A program made the translations under genes and the position numbers. The notes under the pieces were generated by a model that was given only the letters and a program-made list of their open reading frames with translations, was not told where the DNA came from and made no database searches. Shown here piece after piece: positions 9,089 to 18,318 of a stretch of DNA of 64,000 nt. This DNA is from Pseudoalteromonas sp. MEBiC 03607 (lineage in GTDB: Bacteria > Pseudomonadota > Gammaproteobacteria > Enterobacterales > Alteromonadaceae): the NCBI RefSeq assembly GCF_004792295.1, contig NZ_SRRY01000001.1, forward strand, positions 124,001-188,000. Direction: 5' to 3'. Each line of letters starts with the position of its first letter. Positions within the stretch are counted from its first letter, which is position 1.

Positions 9089-11090
9089 GCATTGCTCTTA
9101 GATTAGCCACACGAGCCTGTCCTTTTTCCATACGCTCTGCTTGCGATGACGGTGGCTTTTTAGATTCAAAGGCTAGGTCATCTTGCGGTAATTCCTGTAC
9201 AAAACGGCTCAACTCAGTCTCTGAGGTTTCACCAAATTGACGGCGTAACTTAGCATAGGTCATTACCAGCTCTTGCTGAGCACGCGTAATACCTACATAA
9301 GCAAGGCGACGCTCTTCTTCGACGTTATCTTCATCAATGCTCACTTGGTGCGGTAATAAGCCTTCTTCCATGCCAACCATGAACACATACGGATACTCCA
9401 AACCTTTTGAAGCATGCAGTGTCAGTAATTGTACTGCGTCAGATTCATCTTCTTCTTCGTTACGTTCAAGCATATCGCGCAGGGTCAGTTTACTGACCAC
9501 TTCAGCGAGGTTCAGTGGTGGATTGTCTGCATCACCGGTGAGCATATCAGTGATCCAACGATAAAGCTCTGAGACATTTTTCATGCGCATTTCAGCGGCT
9601 TTTGCACTCGGTGATGACTCGTACAGATATGCTTCGTAATTAATTTGCCTAACTAATTCTTTAACTGCTTCAAGAGTGTCACCACGTACAGCGTTATCAG
9701 ATAGCTCAACCACCCAACGGGCAAAACCAGCTAAAGCATTAAAACCACGGCCTTTTAGTCGATGCGCAAGCTCAGGCTCAAAACAGGCAGCAAATAAGCT
9801 GATATGTTTTTCATTAGCAAGCGTACCTAGCTTTTCCAAAGTGACCGTACCAATCTCACGGCGTGGCGTATTAACGATTCGTAAAAATGCGTTGTCGTCA
9901 TCTTGGTTCACCAATAGACGTAAGTAAGCCATGATGTCTTTAATTTCTGAGCGAGAGAAAAACGACATACCACCGCTGATCTTATAAGGAATGCGGTTGC
10001 TCATGAGTGCTTTTTCAAACACTCTCGCTTGGTGGTTACCACGGTATAAAATTGCGTAATCTTTATAGCTGGTGCGTTTCATAAATTTATGAGAAATGAT
10101 CTCTGCCACCACTCGCTCTGATTCATGCTCTTCATCACGACAACCAATGACCTTGATAGGCTCACCATAACCAAGCTCACTAAATAGCTTTTTATCAAAC
10201 TCATGAGGGTTATTGGCAATCAAAATATTCGCCGCTTTAAGAATTCGCCCAGCACTTCGGTAGTTTTGTTCAAGCTTAATCAAACGTAAGCCCGGAAAGT
10301 CTTTACTCAATAACACAAGGTTTTGTGGTCTGGCACCGCGCCATGAGTAAATTGATTGGTCGTCATCGCCTACCACGGTAAAACGAGCTCGCTCACCCAC
10401 TAATAATTTAACCAGTTGATACTGACTAGTATTAGTATCTTGATACTCATCCACCAGCAAGTAACGAAAACGCTGTTGCCAACGCTCACGAGAAGTGGCG
10501 TTTTGGCTAAGTAATAAAGTGGGGATCATTATCAGATCATCAAAATCAAGCGCATTATAAGCCCTCAGTTGATTTTGATAACGCGCATACAGCTGGGCAA
10601 ATAAAGCTTTTTGCGGCTCTCTGGCTTCGCGAATGGCACGCTCAGGTAGAATTAATTCGTTCTTCCAGTTGCCTATTTGCATCTTAAGCAGGTTGAGTAA
10701 GTCTTTGTCTTTTTTAAGCTCTTCTTCGGTCAGCTCAGCTAATAGCTGATTGGTATCTTGATCATCAAACAACGAAAATCCGGGCTTAAAGCCTAAAGTG
10801 GTTAGCTCTTTTTTGATGATCTCAAGCCCGAGGGTATGAAACGTTGAAACCCATAAGCCTTTCGACTCTTGCTTGCCGAGTGTTTGCGTGACACGCTCAC
10901 GCATCTCTTTTGCTGCTTTGTTGGTAAAGGTTACCGCAGCAATATTGCGTGCTTGATACTCACACTTTTGCACCAAGTAAGCGATTTTATTAGTAATAAC
11001 ACGCGTTTTACCAGAGCCCGCACCGGCTAATACCAGACACGGCCCACTAATATACTTTACCGCTTCATCTTGTTTTGGGTTGAGTTTCAT
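9078..11090 (-). CDS. rep: ATP-dependent DNA helicase Rep
   Basis: This 670-residue superfamily 1A helicase moves 3'-5' on single-stranded DNA and helps replication forks pass bound proteins. Motifs in order are motif I AGAGSGKT near residue 25, motif Ia [10 protein letters not shown], motif [10 protein letters not shown], motif [18 protein letters not shown] and motif IV LEQNYRS. Motif V ([16 protein letters not shown]) and motif VI (YVGITRAQ) close the set. The N-terminal MKLNPKQ and overall length match Rep rather than UvrD, which usually has a longer C-terminal tail. Its 3' end overlaps the convergent GGDEF gene. It diverges from ubiK with about 110 bp between the starts. Confidence 0.95.
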   Translation of the reverse strand: MKLNPKQDEAVKYISGPCLVLAGAGSGKTRVITNKIAYLVQKCEYQARNIAAVTFTNKAAKEMRERVTQTLGKQESKGLWVSTFHTLGLEIIKKELTTLGFKPGFSLFDDQDTNQLLAELTEEELKKDKDLLNLLKMQIGNWKNELILPERAIREAREPQKALFAQLYARYQNQLRAYNALDFDDLIMIPTLLLSQNATSRERWQQRFRYLLVDEYQDTNTSQYQLVKLLVGERARFTVVGDDDQSIYSWRGARPQNLVLLSKDFPGLRLIKLEQNYRSAGRILKAANILIANNPHEFDKKLFSELGYGEPIKVIGCRDEEHESERVVAEIISHKFMKRTSYKDYAILYRGNHQARVFEKALMSNRIPYKISGGMSFFSRSEIKDIMAYLRLLVNQDDDNAFLRIVNTPRREIGTVTLEKLGTLANEKHISLFAACFEPELAHRLKGRGFNALAGFARWVVELSDNAVRGDTLEAVKELVRQINYEAYLYESSPSAKAAEMRMKNVSELYRWITDMLTGDADNPPLNLAEVVSKLTLRDMLERNEEEDESDAVQLLTLHASKGLEYPYVFMVGMEEGLLPHQVSIDEDNVEEERRLAYVGITRAQQELVMTYAKLRRQFGETSETELSRFVQELPQDDLAFESKKPPSSQAERMEKGQARVANLRAMLKK

Positions 11091-11201
11091 AAGCCCCTAA
11101 AGAAATTATCCAAAGACAGGACGGGCAATTTTACCGTAATCACTACACTACGCCTAGCCAATAAGGTAAGATTGTTTTTTTACGTGACTCAAGGGACGAA
11201 C

Positions 11202-11465
11202 ATGATCAACCCAGCAAAACTTGAAGAAATCGCTAAGCAAATTACTGATAACATGCCGCAAGGTGTGAAAAACCTTGCCGAAACAGTTGAAGGCAAAACA
11301 AAGCAAGCTATTCAAAACAAACTTGCTGAGATGGACTTTGTAAGCCGTGACGAGTTTGATATTCAAAGCCAAGTACTTATTCGTACTCGTGAAAAACTCA
11401 CTGAGCTTGAAGAGAAAGTTGCATTACTTGAGCAGCAACTTGCTAGCAAACAAGACGAACAATAA
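11202..11465 (+). CDS. ubiK: ubiquinone biosynthesis accessory factor UbiK
   Basis: This 87-residue protein (YqiC/BMFP family) is an accessory factor for the aerobic ubiquinone synthesis complex; in E. coli it works with UbiJ. The N-terminal half (MINPAKLEEIAKQITDNMP) is an amphipathic helix. The C-terminal half (VLIRTREKLTELEEKVALL) is the characteristic trimerising coiled coil. I chose the ATG at 11202 because AAGGGA precedes it and the homology starts at MINP. The frame is open for 44 codons further upstream but that part has no likeness to the family. A bidirectional terminator follows. Confidence 0.92.
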   Translation: MINPAKLEEIAKQITDNMPQGVKNLAETVEGKTKQAIQNKLAEMDFVSRDEFDIQSQVLIRTREKLTELEEKVALLEQQLASKQDEQ

Positions 11466-11496
11466 AAAAGGAGAGCGAATTAGCTCTCCTTTTTTC
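11464..11496. terminator. bidirectional terminator between ubiK and can
   Basis: AAGGAGAGC and GCTCTCCTT form a 9-bp stem flanked by A and T runs on both sides. It can therefore end the plus-strand ubiK transcript and the minus-strand can transcript. Confidence 0.88.
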
Positions 11497-11510
11497 TACT
11501 TTATTCGGTA

Positions 11511-12173
11511 TTAGCTTTTTTCAGCCACTCGTTCAAATACACGCTTAACCGCAATTCCATAGGTCTCATTAGCTTCTTCAGCACAGGTCACTACCGACTC
11601 TAAGTCATTGAGGTGACCATTCGCTAAGCCATAAACCCAACCATGAATTGTTAACTCTTGGCCTTTCGCCCACGCATCTTGCACTATGTTAGTACGGCAC
11701 ACGTTACGTACTTGTTCAATAACGTTTAATTCTATCAGACTATTTAAACGCTCTTTTTCAGGTAATGCGTTAAGTTGTTCGATGTGTTTTTCTTTTACAT
11801 CACCTACATGACGAAGCCAGTTATCAATTAAACCAAAGCTCGCTTCATTTAATACCGCTTGCACACCACCACAACCATAGTGACCGACCACCATGATGTG
11901 TTTTACTTTAAGCACTTCAACAGCATACTGCATTACTGATAAACAGTTATGATCAGTGTGAACAACGACATTTGCTACATTACGGTGAACAAATAATTCA
12001 CCCGGTAACAAGTCAACGATTTCATTAGCCGGTACACGCGAATCTGAACAACCGATCCACAAGTACTCTGGATTTTGCTGCATTGATAGAATTTTAAAAA
12101 ACTCAGGATCATTTTCACTCGTACGCGCTGCCCAACGTCTATTATTTTCGAATAAATTTTTTAACTTTCTCAT
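11511..12173 (-). CDS. can: beta-class carbonic anhydrase
   Basis: This 220-residue zinc enzyme interconverts CO2 and bicarbonate in the cytoplasm. The zinc ligands Cys42, His98 and Cys101 and the Asp44-Arg46 dyad fall at exactly the E. coli Can positions (IGCSDSR and VVGHYGCGG). The bicarbonate-site region VHRNVAN is conserved as well. It lies 19 bp downstream of a methyltransferase gene on the same strand, so the two may be co-transcribed. The bidirectional hairpin shared with ubiK ends the transcript. Confidence 0.96.
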   Translation of the reverse strand: MRKLKNLFENNRRWAARTSENDPEFFKILSMQQNPEYLWIGCSDSRVPANEIVDLLPGELFVHRNVANVVVHTDHNCLSVMQYAVEVLKVKHIMVVGHYGCGGVQAVLNEASFGLIDNWLRHVGDVKEKHIEQLNALPEKERLNSLIELNVIEQVRNVCRTNIVQDAWAKGQELTIHGWVYGLANGHLNDLESVVTCAEEANETYGIAVKRVFERVAEKS

Positions 12174-12192
12174 TGCGCCTCTTTACGATGTT

Positions 12193-13371
12193 TTAATAAT
12201 TAGCTTGGATCAAGATATTCCTTGGGGTGAGCTGCTTTTCACAAAACGTACTAACCGTTACTTGATACCCTTGTTGTTGCAAATATAAAGCACGATCGAG
12301 CACGAGCCAAACTTCAATTGCCCTTCTGAACACATGTCGGACGAGTTCAACACGCTCAGTTACTCGTTTTCGTTGTTTTCCTATTGCTAAAAAATCATGG
12401 TAATCAATATCTTCTGGCAGTGATAATGATTTTTTCTCAGCAGCCCATAAACAAAATGATTTAAAAGAATCAGAAAAGATCGCTTTGTTCACCGACGGGA
12501 CACTAACATAGTGCTGCTCTGCCGTGATTGATTTACGCAACGCATCAAAGCCAAGCCGCCATTCGACTTCAGTTTTTCGTACCTTATCAACACGACTCGG
12601 AGCAGTGACGGTTTCTTGTAGTGCCAATTTTAAATCGCGATGAGTCAACGCAAGCAGGCTTTGCTTTGCAGGCTCGCTCATTGCTTGATAATCGTTATCC
12701 GTGAATAAATGATAACAACATGGAGAAAAGCTTATTTGCTGAGTTTTAGCATCACTTGCTTGCTGCAAAAATGTTTGATGCAATCGACCACAGGCGTGCA
12801 ACGCAACGGCATGCTGTTGCTCTTTAAAATACTCAGTAACATCATCTGTAAGTACATTAGCTTGCGAAAACTGCATAGGTAATTGTTGTTGATTAGCACT
12901 GTGTTGACCTTGTTCACACAAATGCGCTTGTAGTTCTATGCTATGAATACTCGGTGCTCCATTAAAAGCGAGCATGCGCCCTAAATGCCCTTTTCCAGCA
13001 CACCATTCAAGTACTGGATACTGTGACTTCTGCTGGCTAATCGCTGCAACAAAGTCCTGTAGTTGTTCGAACTTACGTCCTTTAATACCGTTACTGATCC
13101 AAAATGGAAACTCATCTCGGGTTTGTTGGGTTGTGGGAAGTTCGCATAACGATTGAAGCTCATCGAGCCCCTTAATTGCCTTTGCAAAATAGGCATACAA
13201 CGCATTTTGGTCACTATCTAGTTCACTAACTTGTTGATCGTCAAGCGCCCATAATAAAGACGAAAGTTCAGGCCAAGGGATTGCATCATAATCAAATGCG
13301 GTACATTGCCAGTACTGGCGGGTTGAAAAAAGCAAAGTATCTAAGGCAGCAAACTGCTGAGCAAGGGTCAT
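12193..13371 (-). CDS. SAM-dependent methyltransferase, METTL25/RRNAD1-like
   Basis: This 392-residue protein has a Rossmann methyltransferase core starting near residue 115. LEWCAGKGHLG is the SAM-binding motif I, and HSIELQ carries the acidic residue at the end of strand 2. ALHACGRL and SPCCYHL resemble the core of the eukaryotic METTL25/RRNAD1 (Methyltransf_32) group. An N-terminal region of about 100 residues and a C-terminal helical region flank the core. The substrate is unknown; RNA or protein is possible. No membrane segments are present. It is upstream of can with a 19-bp gap. I am confident of the enzyme class, not of the substrate. Confidence 0.75.
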   Translation of the reverse strand: MTLAQQFAALDTLLFSTRQYWQCTAFDYDAIPWPELSSLLWALDDQQVSELDSDQNALYAYFAKAIKGLDELQSLCELPTTQQTRDEFPFWISNGIKGRKFEQLQDFVAAISQQKSQYPVLEWCAGKGHLGRMLAFNGAPSIHSIELQAHLCEQGQHSANQQQLPMQFSQANVLTDDVTEYFKEQQHAVALHACGRLHQTFLQQASDAKTQQISFSPCCYHLFTDNDYQAMSEPAKQSLLALTHRDLKLALQETVTAPSRVDKVRKTEVEWRLGFDALRKSITAEQHYVSVPSVNKAIFSDSFKSFCLWAAEKKSLSLPEDIDYHDFLAIGKQRKRVTERVELVRHVFRRAIEVWLVLDRALYLQQQGYQVTVSTFCEKQLTPRNILIQANY

Positions 13372-13412
13372 AACTACAAAACGACAACAAATAAAATGCA
13401 GTATAACAGTTT

Positions 13413-14459
13413 TTACAAGCGCAGATTACTTCTGTTCAAGTGGATATATAATGGAATGCAGGCAATGCTTAATAAAATTGCTAAAATCAGCATCCACGAT
13501 AATTCTGTTCCCTCATCTTGCTGGTGTTGATACATAAAACCGGCAAACGTTTGATCAAACTCGTCTTGGCTGAGTCCATATAAGTCCGCAATCAATCGCC
13601 ATTTAGCCATCGACATATTGCCGATGTTAATTCCTGGCGGCTGAATATAATTGACCAATACATCAGCTTCATGGGCAAGTTCTTGAATACTCTTATGAAC
13701 CGCATAGTGCTTTTTGGTCAATGCAATTGTCTCATTCATGTTGTGTAATGCATATCGCCAGCCTTTAATACTTGCTTGATAAAAGCGGTTAACAACATCA
13801 GGATTAGCTTTGAGCATCGACTCTGAAGTATATAAAATATCGCTATACACATTTAGACCAAACTTTTGTGGGCAGATTAATCGGTGCCCCACACCACGTA
13901 GCGTCATTGTATAAGGTTCATTGGTAACATACACTTGCACCGCATCAAGCTCACCATTAAGCCACTGCTCAATTCCTCCTTCGGTGCTTGCCTCTATTAA
14001 ATGTTGATAATCTAATCCAGCTTTACGAAGCATGACTAGTAATTCGGCGTTTTCCAACGAGCTTACTTTACTGATCTTCTTGCCTACAAAGTCTCGAGGC
14101 TGAAAAATATCTGAGTTATTTTTCACCATCCAACAATAAGGTGAAAACTGCAGTATGGCTCCTAAGGCAACAACTGGCGCTCCTTGTTGGCGCTTTTGCA
14201 ATATGCCTGAGTGAGTAATTGCAAAGTCAGCTTTGCCACTTAACACTTTAGGGAAGGTATCAGGGTCGTTTGGATCGGCGGGTAAAATTGTTACATCAAG
14301 GCCTGCTTCTTTATAAAAGCCTTTCTGTGATGCCACATAATAGCCAGCAAATTGGAATTGATGAGTCCATTTTAATTGTAGGGTAACCTTATCCTTACTC
14401 AATGCACTCAAGCTGCACATTAAACAAAGTAACCCTATGTAATAGCGAGTTCCACGCAC
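13413..14459 (-). CDS. NMT1/THI5-like solute-binding protein with C-terminal membrane anchor
   Basis: This 348-residue protein begins with a signal peptide (GLLCLMCSLSALS) followed by VTLQLKWTHQFQFAGYYVA. That is the opening of the NMT1/THI5-like periplasmic binding fold that binds pyrimidine-like or other small ligands. Further family features are GFYKEAGLDVTI, GKADFAI and YTMTLRG. A single hydrophobic segment (ELSWMLILAILLSIACIPLY) closes the chain and the protein ends 9 residues later (HLNRSNLRL). Related domains usually sit in front of GGDEF or histidine-kinase modules; here no output domain follows and no ABC transporter genes are adjacent. It may be an anchored orphan receptor or a truncated signalling protein. 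Confidence 0.8.
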   Translation of the reverse strand: MRGTRYYIGLLCLMCSLSALSKDKVTLQLKWTHQFQFAGYYVASQKGFYKEAGLDVTILPADPNDPDTFPKVLSGKADFAITHSGILQKRQQGAPVVALGAILQFSPYCWMVKNNSDIFQPRDFVGKKISKVSSLENAELLVMLRKAGLDYQHLIEASTEGGIEQWLNGELDAVQVYVTNEPYTMTLRGVGHRLICPQKFGLNVYSDILYTSESMLKANPDVVNRFYQASIKGWRYALHNMNETIALTKKHYAVHKSIQELAHEADVLVNYIQPPGINIGNMSMAKWRLIADLYGLSQDEFDQTFAGFMYQHQQDEGTELSWMLILAILLSIACIPLYIHLNRSNLRL

Positions 14460-14507
14460 GCATCATCCTTGCTTGAAAACCATCCATTAACTATAGGAAA
14501 AGCCAAT

Positions 14508-14535
14508 AAAAAATCAAGGCTCCAAAAGGAGCCTT
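14508..14535 (-). terminator. terminator after ilvA
   Basis: AAGGCTCC at 14516-14523 pairs with GGAGCCTT at 14528-14535 around a 4-base loop. On the minus strand it is followed by GATTTTTTATT, directly after the ilvA stop codon. Confidence 0.88.
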
Positions 14536-14544
14536 AAATCGGTT

Positions 14545-16098
14545 TTATTGATTAGCCGCTTTTACATCAGCTAACTCTTGGCCTTGAGTGGTTAAAAATT
14601 GCGTAAAACATGGGTTATTTGTTTCATCTTGAACGTTATAACCCAACCGGTTCAAGTGCTCGTTAAATACCTCATAATCACTCGGCTCAATAGCAAAGGC
14701 AGCCAAAACATTACCAATTGACCCACCATGATTGCGATAGTGGAATAAAGTGATACTCCAATTGCTACCTAGTGTATCTAAGAAGCGCGCTAGTGCACCT
14801 GGGTATTCAGGAAACTCAAAACGTAACAGACGTTCATGCAACTGAGCCGGTGCTTTACCACCCACCATATAACGAATATGCAATTTAGCCAGCTCGTTAT
14901 CTGATAGATCGCAAAACGTATAACCATTTTCAGTCAGTGCGCCTTTCAGCTCATCAAGCTCTTGTTGGCCTTGTCTCAAAGCAATACCAACAAAAATTTG
15001 TGCTTCGCCTGGTCCTGCATAACGATAGTTAAATTCGGTGATTGCACGCCCACCTAAAGAAGCGCAAAACTGCTTGAAGCTGCCCTTTTCTTCTTTGATA
15101 GTTACGGCAAGAAGTGCCTCGTTCTTTTCACCAAGCGCGGTTCGCTCAGCAACATAACGTAAGCGGTCAAAGTTTAAGTTTGCACCCGATAAAATCGCAG
15201 CTACGTTTAAGCCTTTCACACCATTTTGTTGGCACCACTTCTTTAAACCCGCTGTTGATAGTGCTCCTGAAGGCTCCGCTATAGCACGGGTTGAAACAAA
15301 GATATCTTGCATTGCTGCGCAGATTTCATCGCCCGTTACAGTGACAACTTCATCACAAAACTTTTGCGCTAAACGAAAGGTTTCTGTACCGATGATTTTT
15401 ACTGCTACGCCATCCGCAAAGCTGCCAACGCGGTCAAGCTCAACGGGTTTGCCAGCCTCAAGCGCAGCTTTTAAACAAGCACTCTCGTCGGCTTCAACAC
15501 CAATAACTTTGATATCGGGACGTAAAGATTTAATGTACACCGCCATGCCTGCAAGTAAGCCACCGCCCCCCACAGGAATAAAGACTGCATCAAGCTCATT
15601 AAGCTGTTGCATTAATTCACGGGCAACCGTACCTTGGCCAACAATCACATCAGGATCATCAAACGGTGGTACAAATACCCCATTGCGCTGCTCTGTGAGC
15701 TCTAAAGCATGGGCTTTAGCCGCATCAAAATGATGGCCGTGTAATACCACTTCACCACCTAAAGCACGCACTGCATTGACTTTAATTTCGGGTGTTGTAA
15801 CTGGCATCACAATAGTTGCTTTATGCCCTAAAAAAGAGGCACTCAGTGCTACGCCTTGTGCATGGTTGCCAGCTGAAGCCGTGATCACATCAGACCCTTT
15901 TGGCAGCTTGCCCAGCTTATGAAAAGCACCACGTAACTTAAATGAATAAACCGGTTGTTGGTCCTCACGCTTTAACCACACATGATTGCCTAATCGCGCA
16001 CTGAGTTCAGCCATTTCGCTGACCTCAGTGACTTTTGCAAGCGGCTCCATGTTCGCTTGGATGATAGCGCGAAAATAATCGAGCTCTTGGGACACCAT
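14545..16098 (-). CDS. ilvA: biosynthetic threonine dehydratase
   Basis: This 517-residue pyridoxal-phosphate enzyme deaminates threonine to 2-oxobutanoate, the first committed step to isoleucine. The catalytic lysine lies in YSFKLRGA near residue 50, the phosphate-binding loop is VGGGGLLAG, and TASAGNHAQGVA is the asparagine loop. Two ACT-like regulatory domains fill the C-terminal third, around EEKGSFKQFCASLGGR and LRFEFPEYPGALARFL. These provide isoleucine feedback and mark it as the biosynthetic, not catabolic, form. It is the last gene of ilvGMDA, 2 bp after the ilvD stop codon, and is followed by a strong terminator. Confidence 0.97.
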   Translation of the reverse strand: MVSQELDYFRAIIQANMEPLAKVTEVSEMAELSARLGNHVWLKREDQQPVYSFKLRGAFHKLGKLPKGSDVITASAGNHAQGVALSASFLGHKATIVMPVTTPEIKVNAVRALGGEVVLHGHHFDAAKAHALELTEQRNGVFVPPFDDPDVIVGQGTVARELMQQLNELDAVFIPVGGGGLLAGMAVYIKSLRPDIKVIGVEADESACLKAALEAGKPVELDRVGSFADGVAVKIIGTETFRLAQKFCDEVVTVTGDEICAAMQDIFVSTRAIAEPSGALSTAGLKKWCQQNGVKGLNVAAILSGANLNFDRLRYVAERTALGEKNEALLAVTIKEEKGSFKQFCASLGGRAITEFNYRYAGPGEAQIFVGIALRQGQQELDELKGALTENGYTFCDLSDNELAKLHIRYMVGGKAPAQLHERLLRFEFPEYPGALARFLDTLGSNWSITLFHYRNHGGSIGNVLAAFAIEPSDYEVFNEHLNRLGYNVQDETNNPCFTQFLTTQGQELADVKAANQ

Positions 16099-16100
16099 AA

Positions 16101-17957
16101 TTAACTTAGCTCCTCAAGTTTAGCTAAATCGCGCACAGCTCCTTTATCTGCGCTGGTTGCAAGTAACGCATAGGCTTTAAGTGCAGGCGATACATAGCGT
16201 TCACGATTTAATGGTTTATATGCATCTTTACCACGCGCTAATTGTTTTTGCTTACGCGCTTCAAGCTCTTCATCAGACAACGCCAAAGTGATTTCACGGG
16301 TTGCGATATCAATGATTATTTTATCGCCATTTTCAACATAGGCTATTGCACCGCCGCTTGCTGCTTCTGGTGAAACGTGACCAATTGATAAACCCGACGT
16401 TCCACCTGAGAAACGACCATCTGTGATAAGCGCACATTTTTCGCCTAAACCAACCGATTTTAAGTAACTTGTTGGGTACAGCATTTCTTGCATGCCCGGA
16501 CCACCTTTTGGCCCCTCGTAGCGAATAACAACCACATCACCCGCTTTTACTTCGCCATTTAAAATTCCTTCTACCGAATCATCTTGTGATTCATAAACAA
16601 CGGCAGGGCCTTCAAAATGTAGCATCTCTTCAACAACACCGGCACTTTTAACAATACAGCCATCAAGGGCAAGGTTGCCCGATAACACAGCTAAGCCACC
16701 ATCTTGACGAAAGGCATTTTCAACACTGCGGATACAACCGTTTTCTCGGTCATTATCAAGTTCTGGCCAGCGGCATTCTTGGCTCATTGCTTTTGTAGTT
16801 CGAATACCAGCAGGGCCCGCTTTATAGAATTTTTGCGCCACTTCGTTACTTGGATCGGTCGCGTCCCATTTAGCAACCATCTCAGCCATAGTATGACCTG
16901 CTACGTGATCAACTGATAAATCAACTAATCCAGCTTTGCCTAGCTCTCGGATGATGGCCATCATGCCACCAGCACGGTGAACATCTTCAATGTGGTATTT
17001 GTTTGTCGCGGGTGCCACTTTACATAGGAATGGTGTTTTGCGAGACAGCTCATCGATGTGCGACATATCAAAGTCTACACCTGCTTCTTGCGCCGCAGCT
17101 AATAAGTGAAGCACCGTATTTGATGAACCACCCATGGCAATATCAACCACCATCGCATTCATAAAAGCGGTGCGATTTGCAATAGCACGTGGTAATACCG
17201 CTGCATTATCTTTTTGATAATATTCACGGCATAAATCAACAATGCGTGCGCCCGCTTCAACATACAGCTGCTTACGGTCTTTGTGCGTTGCAAGTGTGGT
17301 TCCGTTACCCGGTAGTGCCAGACCAATCGCTTCTAATAAACAGTTCATTGAGTTGGCAGTAAACATACCTGAACACGAGCCACAAGTAGGGCACGCTGAG
17401 CGCTCTACTTTTTCTGAATCTTCATCGCTCACAGAGGTATCAGCCCCTTTAACCATGGCATCAACCAAGTCGAGCTTGATATCGATATCAGCAAGGCGTG
17501 TTTTACCCGCTTCCATTGGCCCACCTGATACGAAAATAACCGGAATATTTAAACGAAGCGCTGCCAGCATCATTCCTGGGGTGATTTTGTCGCAGTTAGA
17601 AATACAGATCATAGCATCGGCACAGTGTGCATTAACCATGTATTCAACTGAGTCAGCAATTAAATCACGCGATGGCAGTGAATAAAGCATACCGCCGTGA
17701 CCCATTGCGATGCCATCATCGATTGCAATGGTATTAAACTCTTTTGGTACACCACCTGCTTCGGTGATGGTTTCGGCCATTAGTTCACTTAACTGATTAA
17801 GGTGAACGTGACCAGGAACGAACTGAGTGTATGAGTTAACAACTGCGATAATCGGCTTACCAAAGTCTTTATCTGTCATCCCCGTTGCACGCCATAGTGC
17901 GCGCGCACCTGCACGTTTGCGACCTTCTGTTGTTGTTGCACTTCTTAATTTAGCCAT
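16101..17957 (-). CDS. ilvD: dihydroxyacid dehydratase
   Basis: This 618-residue iron-sulfur enzyme dehydrates dihydroxyacids to the 2-oxo acid precursors of valine and isoleucine. Cysteines in [11 protein letters not shown] and [19 protein letters not shown] are the expected cluster ligands. [19 protein letters not shown] near the C terminus is the family signature. Length and motif order match E. coli IlvD. It follows ilvM after a 115-bp gap that holds palindromes but no ilvE, and is nearly joined to ilvA. Confidence 0.97.
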   Translation of the reverse strand: MAKLRSATTTEGRKRAGARALWRATGMTDKDFGKPIIAVVNSYTQFVPGHVHLNQLSELMAETITEAGGVPKEFNTIAIDDGIAMGHGGMLYSLPSRDLIADSVEYMVNAHCADAMICISNCDKITPGMMLAALRLNIPVIFVSGGPMEAGKTRLADIDIKLDLVDAMVKGADTSVSDEDSEKVERSACPTCGSCSGMFTANSMNCLLEAIGLALPGNGTTLATHKDRKQLYVEAGARIVDLCREYYQKDNAAVLPRAIANRTAFMNAMVVDIAMGGSSNTVLHLLAAAQEAGVDFDMSHIDELSRKTPFLCKVAPATNKYHIEDVHRAGGMMAIIRELGKAGLVDLSVDHVAGHTMAEMVAKWDATDPSNEVAQKFYKAGPAGIRTTKAMSQECRWPELDNDRENGCIRSVENAFRQDGGLAVLSGNLALDGCIVKSAGVVEEMLHFEGPAVVYESQDDSVEGILNGEVKAGDVVVIRYEGPKGGPGMQEMLYPTSYLKSVGLGEKCALITDGRFSGGTSGLSIGHVSPEAASGGAIAYVENGDKIIIDIATREITLALSDEELEARKQKQLARGKDAYKPLNRERYVSPALKAYALLATSADKGAVRDLAKLEELS

Positions 17958-17974
17958 AATTACCTCAGTTGTTG

Positions 17975-18057
17975 CAGTGGCATGCCACTGACTTCCTCAT
18001 TCCAAAAATTTATTTATTCGCTTAACCGTCGTTTTAGCGCTTAAGCGACCTGTTGAA
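17975..18057 (-). promoter_or_regulatory. palindromes in the ilvM-ilvD gap
   Basis: The 115-bp gap between ilvM and ilvD contains a perfect 16-bp palindrome, CAGTGGCATGCCACTG, at 17975-17990. It also has an inverted pair CGCTTAA...TTAAGCG near 18019-18047. Neither has a T tail, so they may be RNA processing or stability hairpins, or scars of a lost ilvE. No promoter was assigned. Confidence 0.4.
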
Positions 18058-18072
18058 TTAGTTTATTCGTTG

Positions 18073-18318
18073 TTACATTGCCTGTTGGTGAAACTGGTTT
18101 TCAATGCTGACCTGTCTTACATCAACCAATTTATTTAACTGTGATGTTAGTAAATAAATTGGCTTATCGCTGTCGACTGTCATGGTGACATGAAAAGTTC
18201 CATCAGCCATTTCTAGGTTCATTGTTGTTAAATCAAAACCGCGATGACGAACAACGCGTAAAAAGCGCTCAACTGCGACACTTTGATTTTTTAATGTAAT
18301 CGTTAGGGTGTGTTTCAT
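18073..18318 (-). CDS. ilvM: acetolactate synthase II small subunit
   Basis: This 81-residue ACT-domain regulatory subunit opens MKHTLTITLKNQSVAVERFL and continues with a VVRHRGFDL segment. Both match the isozyme II small subunit rather than the longer IlvN or IlvH. It supports activity of the IlvG catalytic subunit. Its start overlaps the ilvG stop by 4 bases, indicating translational coupling. Confidence 0.92.
   Translation of the reverse strand: MKHTLTITLKNQSVAVERFLRVVRHRGFDLTTMNLEMADGTFHVTMTVDSDKPIYLLTSQLNKLVDVRQVSIENQFHQQAM

Noticed and set aside
11070..11201. Longer N terminus for UbiK, overlapping rep
   Set aside because: The extension has no likeness to the family, and AAGGGA marks the ATG at 11202.
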